A DNA stretch of 64,000 bases, taken from the NCBI RefSeq assembly GCF_000090795.2, contig NW_003546516.1, positions 60,822-124,821 of the forward strand, in the 5' to 3' direction. The stretch is from Amphimedon queenslandica (lineage: Eukaryota; Porifera; Demospongiae; Haplosclerida; Niphatidae). This document shows positions 56,795-64,000 of this stretch, piece after piece; within the stretch, counting starts at the first letter, position 1, and every line of letters starts with the position of its first letter. The position numbers and the translations under genes are program-made. The notes under the pieces were generated by a model, which was not told the origin of the DNA, searched no databases, and saw only the letters and a program-made list of their open reading frames with translations.

Positions 56795-59700
56795 TTAGTC
56801 TTTTTTTAATTGATTATTGCACTCAATTGATGCATCAGCTAATCTGTGATGATTCAAATGACAGCTTGCCGACTCTACCAACTGCTGATACTCACCTCTT
56901 CCTTGTCTAATCCTCTTCAACTTCCTCCACAACTTGATCAAAACGTATTTCCAGAAAATGTAAGCGAAGACACTGTACATTGGAAAGATGGACAATAAGT
57001 ACTGGATGTAGGTCCCTTTTTGTGGATCCCAGAGAAAGTTAGTCTTGCCCATGTTAATAATAACCGTGTTAATTGTAATGATTCCATTTATTATGACCAA
57101 GTTTCCAAGCAAGAGCGCATCAACAATGTTGTGGATTTTTTTCTGATAAGGCTGAATGGCTGCATGAAGTATCAGGAAGATGACTAAAAAGCCTTCCATC
57201 GCAAAAGATTCCTCGATATAAAATGGAAAATAATACGTGAGCTGAACAATTACTCTGTAAATGAAGTAAAGGCCAGCAAAGTAACGATGCTTGTCCTTAA
57301 AACTGGCATAAAACATGTCGTAGAAAGGCTTTAGTTTAGTATACATGTAACCCTTTGTGCAAATAATACCAATCCATGACTGACCTGCATCAATTTTAAA
57401 ATAAGACAGTAGATTCAATACAAGAGGATAAGTGAAGAGCATCAATGCTGGTACTAGCAATACTGCTAGACATATACAAGCTGGTATTGCATATATCATG
57501 TGATGATGACTGAAGTACTTTGTATGTCCATACACAGCTACCCTTAAGCTATGTATTGATTTGCTGCTATTGTATAATGGGGAGACTTGTAATATTATGA
57601 GTGATAGTTCCACGGCACTTATGTATGAGAGCACCAGTAGTGCTGATATGCCAATGAGAGCCGAGTTCTTTGCTGTGGTGTAGCGTATCCATTTATGACA
57701 ACTGCGACAGTGAGCAACGAAACATCTGAGGAAAAAAGCAACAATGAATATTAGAAGAAAGCAGTAGATATTTTTAATGTACCCAATTAGAGCTACATCT
57801 AAGCTGTTAGCCCCAGGGAAGAGGCAAAATGAAGCATTTCTGAAGCAAAAGAACTTTAAATTGAGAGGGAAATAGAAGAGGTGCAGGGAGTAGTCATAAA
57901 CATTGTAGATGAAGTCCCAATGTATAGTATCTTTTTGCTTTTGAGGAAAGGAGTATAGTATGTGACAGTACAGTAAGAATCCTTGTATATTTCCACAGGT
58001 GACATTGAAACCAGTCACTATGATGACAATAAACAACAGTGTTACTGGTAATAGCTCAGAAGCAATGAATATCAGCCATCCCCATGTGCAATCTTTTTCG
58101 GGGCCACAGAAAAAGAAGTCATCATGGTAATACACTGTATGGCCTTCCTTGCACTTGCTACAGAATAAACCCTCTCTATTGTCACTGCACAAAAAGTCTT
58201 GATTTTGTGGAGTCTTTTTAATGCGATCAAATTGTATTTTTGTGCTATCCTTATTACTATATCTAGATTCACCTCTACAAAACCAGTGACAAGGGCCTGT
58301 CACAAAATGATCATCCTCATATCCACACCAAACTCCCTTTCTAATGAAAGCATTAAAGTTTTGGTCACTGCAGGATTTGATGCCATAATATGCTGATTCA
58401 TTGCATTCACACTTGTTATTCTGTAATATGTAAGCTGGTGGACAAAGCTTCATTGTTATTTTTCTTGATATTATTAGGAGCGGCTTCTCAATAGTTTGAA
58501 AGTTAACCATCACGACTGTGTTTGGATGGCCAAGCATTGTAAATTTGTAGTTGTGTATGTAGGTGTCTTTCAATTTCAGTGATTTACTTTGAGGCTGAAT
58601 TATTGTTGCTTCAAGAATAGTCAAATTACTTGGTACTATATTATTCAAATCATCTTTCAGTGTCACTCGAAGTTTGTTTTCTGCTCCTGGGTAGACTGCA
58701 ACGCTTGAATTTTTATCTCTAATTTTTGATGGAGCAGTTCTGATGTCATTTTTAGAAAGATCCGATTTGAAAAATGCTAACTTGAATACATCCTTAGCAT
58801 AAATCATGGGTTTTCTTCTCTGGCTAAAGCATAATTGACAGGGAAGTACTGAAGTTACATAAATAGCATTTCCAGCCTCCTCTGCTTTGTTATGTTCAAA
58901 GAACACTGATACATTGCAATCATCTTTAGCTGTTGGTATGCATTTATAAAAAGTAAAAGGGCATGAGGTTATGGTAAACAGCATGTGATCGTCGGTGACA
59001 ATTGAGTAGAGGGCTCCTCCATATCTGCTGGCATGATTTGAAATGAATTTGATTGTCGTATTTTTGAACAGCAAGAGTCTCGCAGATTTGAGTGACAGTG
59101 CTCCTCCATTGATGCCGCTATTCCCTTGGAATGTTAGTGTGGAATGTTCATTGATTATTATAGTTGCTAGTGTTCCACTGATTGCCGAGCCCTTGTTGTT
59201 GTTGAATGCAATGTTGGACTCAAAATGAAAGCTTGTTCCACTAGCAGCAAAAGCACCATACCCAACAGCAAAATACGTTTCATACTTCTTATAAGAGATG
59301 ACGTTACCAGTAAAGTTACAGTTTGAAAAGGTGGGCTCAAGACTCTCATACTGTCCTGGTTTTAACGGATAGCTATGAGTGATGTCTACTGCAGCCCCTG
59401 AGGTAGCATTGTTACTCATCAAGATTGAATCTTTGACGAACAAATTATTGTGATACTTAAACCCACAGTCAGCACTCAGACCTCCTCCAAAATAAGCTTC
59501 ATTACGAAGAAACTTACATTGGGCAATGGTAACATAGTTATAACGCTCCCCAAAAAATTTGATTTGTAGTCCACCTCCGTTTGATATGACAGAACTCTTT
59601 GCAGTGTTGCCTTCAAATACACAGTTATATATGTGTATTGATGAATTTATAGTTTTAAATAACTCTATCAATGCACCACCTCCATTCTCTGCCGCATTTT

Positions 59701-60487
59701 CAATGAATCCAGTATTGCTTATATTGACTCTAAACTCATGCGATGCTCTTATGCTGTGTAGGCTAAGCATGAGGCCACCTCCATGTCCTGTGTCATAATT
59801 TTTTGATTGCTTAAGGTAAAGCTTCTTCACGTTTTCCTCAAATAAGCACTCAGTTATGTGGTAGTTGCTGTTGCTAGTGATTCTTTCAGCATATATCAAC
59901 ATGCCACCACCATTAGAATTATCATCTATTAATTTATTTGCCGTTTCGTTCCCATTTGATATAAAATGACAGCCCCTAATGAGATTAGTTCCAGTTGTGT
60001 TCAAAACAGCCAATCCCACACATTTACTCTTAATTATCTTAACGTTGGCTAGAGTAATATTTTGAGAACCATGTACCAGTATAGCTGCTGGGGGAATCTT
60101 CATATTTCTATGAATAATGAACCCACATCCAACAAATACCAGGCCCTCTATCCTAAGATTTGTTATTGACATGAAATTAAATGCACTTTGGTTGCAACAA
60201 ATAACTGCTGGCCTTGTATCATCTCTGATGATTCCTCTTAGAGATACATTTCTTTTATTTTTGATTGTAAAGTTGTAATGATGAAGATAGTGGTATCCCT
60301 CTGTGATGTTCACTGCTGTGTTGTTGCTATCCAGTTTTTCAAGGTCCTCAATGATATCACTTGAGTTGTAGTTTTGTGTTACATTCTCATTAAAGCAAGG
60401 ATGAGTGAGTAAATGATGCTTGGCTTCAGTAGCAGTTGCAGCTAGGCCTAAGAACAAAGTAAGAAAGTAGACAGAGTTGAAGGACAT
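56795..60487 (-). CDS. Giant beta-helix multi-pass membrane protein, copy 2
   Basis: Intronless paralogue of the gene at 51521, about 1,230 residues from the chosen start at 60487 (MSFNSVYFLTLFLGLAATAT, a good signal peptide). The frame is open upstream to an ATG at 60622, but that would bury the signal peptide 45 residues in. Same order: beta-helix repeats (GGGMLIYA, GGGLMLSL, GGGALIEL, GGGLQIKF, GGGLSADC, GGALSLKS), Cys-rich collar (KLCPPAYILQNNKCEC, CSDNREGLFCSKCKEG), WGWLIFIASELLPVTLLFIV, multi-pass region, QPYQKKIHNIVDALLLGN and a short cytoplasmic tail. About half the residues match copy 1 in the ectodomain, with far higher identity in one membrane segment. Confidence 0.75.
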   Translation of the reverse strand: MSFNSVYFLTLFLGLAATATEAKHHLLTHPCFNENVTQNYNSSDIIEDLEKLDSNNTAVNITEGYHYLHHYNFTIKNKRNVSLRGIIRDDTRPAVICCNQSAFNFMSITNLRIEGLVFVGCGFIIHRNMKIPPAAILVHGSQNITLANVKIIKSKCVGLAVLNTTGTNLIRGCHFISNGNETANKLIDDNSNGGGMLIYAERITSNSNYHITECLFEENVKKLYLKQSKNYDTGHGGGLMLSLHSIRASHEFRVNISNTGFIENAAENGGGALIELFKTINSSIHIYNCVFEGNTAKSSVISNGGGLQIKFFGERYNYVTIAQCKFLRNEAYFGGGLSADCGFKYHNNLFVKDSILMSNNATSGAAVDITHSYPLKPGQYESLEPTFSNCNFTGNVISYKKYETYFAVGYGAFAASGTSFHFESNIAFNNNKGSAISGTLATIIINEHSTLTFQGNSGINGGALSLKSARLLLFKNTTIKFISNHASRYGGALYSIVTDDHMLFTITSCPFTFYKCIPTAKDDCNVSVFFEHNKAEEAGNAIYVTSVLPCQLCFSQRRKPMIYAKDVFKLAFFKSDLSKNDIRTAPSKIRDKNSSVAVYPGAENKLRVTLKDDLNNIVPSNLTILEATIIQPQSKSLKLKDTYIHNYKFTMLGHPNTVVMVNFQTIEKPLLIISRKITMKLCPPAYILQNNKCECNESAYYGIKSCSDQNFNAFIRKGVWCGYEDDHFVTGPCHWFCRGESRYSNKDSTKIQFDRIKKTPQNQDFLCSDNREGLFCSKCKEGHTVYYHDDFFFCGPEKDCTWGWLIFIASELLPVTLLFIVIIVTGFNVTCGNIQGFLLYCHILYSFPQKQKDTIHWDFIYNVYDYSLHLFYFPLNLKFFCFRNASFCLFPGANSLDVALIGYIKNIYCFLLIFIVAFFLRCFVAHCRSCHKWIRYTTAKNSALIGISALLVLSYISAVELSLIILQVSPLYNSSKSIHSLRVAVYGHTKYFSHHHMIYAIPACICLAVLLVPALMLFTYPLVLNLLSYFKIDAGQSWIGIICTKGYMYTKLKPFYDMFYASFKDKHRYFAGLYFIYRVIVQLTYYFPFYIEESFAMEGFLVIFLILHAAIQPYQKKIHNIVDALLLGNLVIINGIITINTVIINMGKTNFLWDPQKGTYIQYLLSIFPMYSVFAYIFWKYVLIKLWRKLKRIRQGRGEYQQLVESASCHLNHHRLADASIECNNQLKKD

Positions 60488-61110
60488 CCCAGTTTGCTCT
60501 TGAAATGATTTGCCTTCAGACCAATACACTCGAGCACCAGTACTATTATGAAGTGTGCTTTTTGTAAATGATGAAAGAAAAACATTGAAACTAAAAGCTA
60601 TTATTGTATGTTTCCCTTTCAAGTCTTGATATTCATATGTGACAGCATGACTTGTATATGAAAAACAAATTGTGTTATGTGCAGTTTCAATTTAATTGAG
60701 TATATGCACTGGGACTGATAAGATAATTATAGAAGGTGATATAAAATAACTATTGGTAAAACAATAGCATCACATCGAGTGGCTATATCTGTTGTACTTA
60801 TATAGACACGTCACTCATAAGTGCAGGAGAAGTAGGATCAGATGTCTACATGAGTGGGGATATCATAACCCACTACAGACCATGTCCCTTACTTAGGGAC
60901 ATTACATTACACATGTGTACAATAACAGGCAATGATGTTTTGAGCCTTTGCTTTCACTTTCTATTGAGCTTCTTTAGGTAATTTGACATATAACTTTATG
61001 ATTTCATATAAACTGAAAGCTAACATTACGTGTTATTCCCTAATGGAGGATGGTTTATATACTCTAATCCCCACTGTTATAGTCTGTTAGCAGCTTACTC
61101 TTGCGTGAAA
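60488..61110. promoter_or_regulatory. Divergent 5' region of two beta-helix genes
   Basis: The 623 bp between the start at 60487 (minus) and 61111 (plus). AT-rich, with no repeat unit or MITE recognised. It must carry both promoters. Confidence 0.45.
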
Positions 61111-64000
61111 ATGGTTAAAGATATCTTGCTCCTTTTTCTTCTTCATAGTGTATCGACTCTTTATGTCAGGATTGATGGAGATAATGGAAATGATTCTGAC
61201 TGTCTTATGCCACCACAGACTACTTGTCGATCATTGAAGTATGTAGCTGATACTATTAACAACACTGGTAACCTCATAATAGAGATCATCAGTCCTACTC
61301 TTAGTATACAAGATAATGTTACATTTACTGGTATTGATGGACTAACTATCAATGGACAAGGAGAATCACTGACAACCATTCAAGTGCAGTCAGTTACAGC
61401 TGGCATATCTTTCCTACATTGTGGAGAGGTAGTACTTGCTAACTTCATTCTAACTACAGTTACTGAACCTCTCCTTTGTGATTCCCATCATAATACATCA
61501 GAGGATCAATGCAGTTTTACTACCAATGGCAATTATTCATTGTTCTTTCTAAATCCCAAGAAGCTAACGATTAAGAATTGCAATTTTATAAGCAGCAATG
61601 ATACCCATGCAGCATATAATGGTACACTAATCAAATTGTCTAACACTACAGGTGCAGCAAATATTTCTATTCACAATGTTTTTTTCTCTAATTTTACAGT
61701 TGGATTAAAAGTCTTGCTTTACAATTCATTTTACAATACACTTTACGTTAACAACACAAAATTCATGAACAATAAAATTGGTTTTGATGTAATTGCTATT
61801 AACTCAAGCAATAGTAGCATAAGTGTCACTGCAAGTCAATTTAATGGAAACAAGTATCATGGTTTAAAAATATCCTACGATAAATCATGTAGTAACAATT
61901 TTATGATATTTGGATGTACCTTTTCCAATAACACTGGATGCAATGGAGTCAGCATGAGTTTAGTCTTAGCAAAGAACAGCACTTCAAATATTTTTCATGG
62001 TTTTGGAAGTCGATTCATTCATAATTCAGCAAAGTATGCTGGAGGTGGTGTCAATATTGATTTATCACCAACAGAAGGCTATCATAACACTTATCCATCA
62101 AACAACACAATCACATTTGAGTTTTGTGATTTCAATAATAACAATGGCAGTTATGCTGGTGGTGTGGGTATTATAATGGCATCTGTGAGTTTGAATTACA
62201 AGAAAAAGCCCAATTATATTAAATTTCGCTCTTGTAAGTTTGAATATAACAAAGCCTCAAGTGGATCAGCAGTTCATGTTAACAGGAACATACCAAATGA
62301 GTCTGGGGATTATTTTGTGGCACTCGTATGCTTTTATAATTGCAAATTTCTTGGCAATGGACAACCTCATCCTAAATTTAAGGCTAAAGGTAATGCTGCA
62401 TTGCAAAGTGGAGCATTCTATGCAAACAAAGTATGGGTCTATTTTGGCAAAGAGACCATTTTTAGAGACAATAACGGTACTGCATTACAAGTCTCTGATA
62501 CAAGTATTGAATTTAAAGACAAATCTACAACAATATTTATAAACAACTCAGGTATTAAAGGTGGTGCTATTCTTCTCACAGGTAACTCTGAGCTGTATAT
62601 AAAGCATAATGTCTCAATTATATTCAATGGTAACAGAGCTGTGTCTTATGGAGGGGCTATTGCTGTACTCCATTTACAAGTACAGAATCTTGCATACAGT
62701 GACAAGTGCTTCATGTCTCTTAATTTCGACAATAGCAACTCCAAACCTATCTTCAATTTTACAGGCAACAAGTGTGATTCAGGTTTTGGAAATGACCTGT
62801 TTATATCAAATTTGGAATCCTGTAGAGCACGATGCAAGACACTGTCACATATGCACAATGTTAATATAACTGATATTTTTTCAAGCAAGTGTTTTGGGAC
62901 TTTTAACTTCAGTGTTCGCTCAATAGCAACACCAACAAAGAGTTTGTCTGTGTCTCAAGTAATAAATGCTATACCAGGCATTCCAATGAAACTCAATATC
63001 ACCCAAAAGGACATGTTTGATAATGACACCAGTGCATTGTTCCCATTGACATTAACAGTAAGTGGTACAAACAACATCAGGATCAATCCACATGTTATTA
63101 CCAACAATACACACGTGACCTTTCACGGCAATCCTCATGATACTGCCCAGTTACTGATACAGACTGAGACTATGACCAGTATTAGTGTTACTGCTGAATT
63201 AAACCTCATGGAGTGTCCTCCTGGCTTTATTTTTGATAAAACTGATTCTTGTGTTTGCTCTGCTTTGACCAACAACCGATATCAGGGAATACGCTATTGC
63301 ACTAGCAATTATTCAGCAATTACACCTAATTTTTGGGCCGGATACTTGAACATCAGTAATGCAACCAATACTACATTTGTAACTGGGCATTGCAGCGTCA
63401 AACTTTGCAATTATAATAATACTGAGCACAAGTTTGGGTTTTATCAACTACCCATTGATTATGACAAGGAAAAATTAAATGATTATGTGTGCAGCTCTAA
63501 CAGAACTGGTACACTCTGTACTAAATGCATCAAGAATCACATTGTATCTTATCACTCTCCTTCTTTCAAGTGTGAGCCATCTCATCATTGCCATTACGGG
63601 ATTCTTCTGTACATTCTCTCAGAGCTGTTGCCAATCACAATCATATTCATTGTCATTATTATCTTTAACATTTACCTCACGTCTGGGACCCTCTACACTT
63701 TCATATTCTACGCACAAATCATCGACAATATGTCACCCAATGGCTTCAATACCATTTCATTTACCAGAAGTGAATCAATGGCACTTGATATACTTCAAAC
63801 AGTGTATGGATTAACCGATTTCAATATATTGAATGCAGATTCCCTGTCTTTCTGCATATTAAACCAGGATCTCTCCATCCTTGACTTATTTATGTTTAAA
63901 TATGCAACAACCCTTTATGCACTCTGTCTAGTATTGGCTACTATCATAATCCTCAAGCTTAATTCGCTCTATACTTGTATCAAACTCTGTCGAAAGTGTG
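61111..64000 (+). CDS. Giant beta-helix multi-pass membrane protein, copy 3 (cut by window end)
   Basis: Open without a stop from 61111 to the window end (963 codons). Signal peptide MVKDILLLFLLHSVSTLYV, then beta-helix repeats rich in sequons (GGGVNIDL, GGVGIIMA, GGAILLTG, GGAIAVLH), ending in the shared collar (LMECPPGFIFDKTDSC, CSSNRTGTLCTKCIKNHI) and the first membrane segment YILSELLPITIIFIVIIIFN. The C-terminal multi-pass region continues past the window. It is more distant from copies 1 and 2 than they are from each other (different N-terminus, CHYGILL instead of CSWGWLIF), and lies on the opposite strand. Confidence 0.75.
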   Translation, partial: MVKDILLLFLLHSVSTLYVRIDGDNGNDSDCLMPPQTTCRSLKYVADTINNTGNLIIEIISPTLSIQDNVTFTGIDGLTINGQGESLTTIQVQSVTAGISFLHCGEVVLANFILTTVTEPLLCDSHHNTSEDQCSFTTNGNYSLFFLNPKKLTIKNCNFISSNDTHAAYNGTLIKLSNTTGAANISIHNVFFSNFTVGLKVLLYNSFYNTLYVNNTKFMNNKIGFDVIAINSSNSSISVTASQFNGNKYHGLKISYDKSCSNNFMIFGCTFSNNTGCNGVSMSLVLAKNSTSNIFHGFGSRFIHNSAKYAGGGVNIDLSPTEGYHNTYPSNNTITFEFCDFNNNNGSYAGGVGIIMASVSLNYKKKPNYIKFRSCKFEYNKASSGSAVHVNRNIPNESGDYFVALVCFYNCKFLGNGQPHPKFKAKGNAALQSGAFYANKVWVYFGKETIFRDNNGTALQVSDTSIEFKDKSTTIFINNSGIKGGAILLTGNSELYIKHNVSIIFNGNRAVSYGGAIAVLHLQVQNLAYSDKCFMSLNFDNSNSKPIFNFTGNKCDSGFGNDLFISNLESCRARCKTLSHMHNVNITDIFSSKCFGTFNFSVRSIATPTKSLSVSQVINAIPGIPMKLNITQKDMFDNDTSALFPLTLTVSGTNNIRINPHVITNNTHVTFHGNPHDTAQLLIQTETMTSISVTAELNLMECPPGFIFDKTDSCVCSALTNNRYQGIRYCTSNYSAITPNFWAGYLNISNATNTTFVTGHCSVKLCNYNNTEHKFGFYQLPIDYDKEKLNDYVCSSNRTGTLCTKCIKNHIVSYHSPSFKCEPSHHCHYGILLYILSELLPITIIFIVIIIFNIYLTSGTLYTFIFYAQIIDNMSPNGFNTISFTRSESMALDILQTVYGLTDFNILNADSLSFCILNQDLSILDLFMFKYATTLYALCLVLATIIILKLNSLYTCIKLCRKC

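Noticed and set aside
61161-62888. Minus-strand and frame-shifted frames over beta-helix copy 3
   Set aside because: Shadows of the long plus-strand frame, which shows the family motifs.

Overview
The window looks like nuclear DNA of an early-branching animal, most likely a demosponge of the Amphimedon queenslandica type. Evidence: dense intron-rich genes with mostly 50-300 bp introns, an animal gene set (CCDC61, JKAMP, FEZ/UNC-76, MOK, gephyrin, Dbl-type RhoGEF), a Death-domain/AIG1-like gene, and very large receptor-like proteins with beta-helix ectodomains. The species call is inference; no database was searched. There is one short run of Ns at 24901-24959.

Layout. 0.35-6 kb: CCDC61 (+), OPA3 (-), NAA30 (-). 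6.1-16.6 kb: a SEC14-spectrin-DH-PH Rho exchange factor (+). 16.8-24.5 kb: GLO1 (-), then a duplicated block: DUF3419/BtaA-like copy 1 (+), SAYSD1 (+), a broken DNPH1 copy (-), BtaA-like copy 2 (+), intact DNPH1 (-). 24.5-30.1 kb: a gamma-butyrobetaine/trimethyllysine dioxygenase-like gene (-) and the ciliary kinase MOK (+). 30.5-39.5 kb: two tandem GDE1-type phosphodiesterases (-), a small ATP5MJ-like membrane protein (+), gephyrin (+), a GON7-like KEOPS subunit (+). 39.8-43.5 kb: PSMA6 (-) and a FEZ/UNC-76 homologue (+). 43.9-50.6 kb: an unrecognised signal-peptide membrane protein (-) whose 4 kb intron holds an intronless Death-domain/degenerate-AIG1 gene on the other strand, then JKAMP (+). 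51.5-64 kb: three intronless giant genes of one family (two -, one + and cut by the window end), each with a signal peptide, beta-helix repeats, a Cys-rich collar and a multi-pass C-terminus.

Most genes form tight head-to-head pairs with 67-304 bp between start codons (NAA30/RhoGEF, GLO1/BtaA-like, dioxygenase/MOK, GDE1/ATP5MJ-like, PSMA6/FEZ, membrane protein/JKAMP), so shared promoters are likely. Introns and spacers carry several unlabelled mobile families: TA-flanked MITEs with CCGTAT-type ends (one with another MITE nested inside), a hAT-like element with an 8 bp target duplication, and a roughly 160-190 bp unit that is scattered singly and in arrays through at least nine places. Housekeeping functions dominate (N-terminal acetylation, proteasome, molybdenum cofactor, methylglyoxal detoxification, nucleotide sanitation). 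The less expected parts are the BtaA-like pair, the nested Death/pseudo-GTPase gene and the beta-helix receptor cluster.
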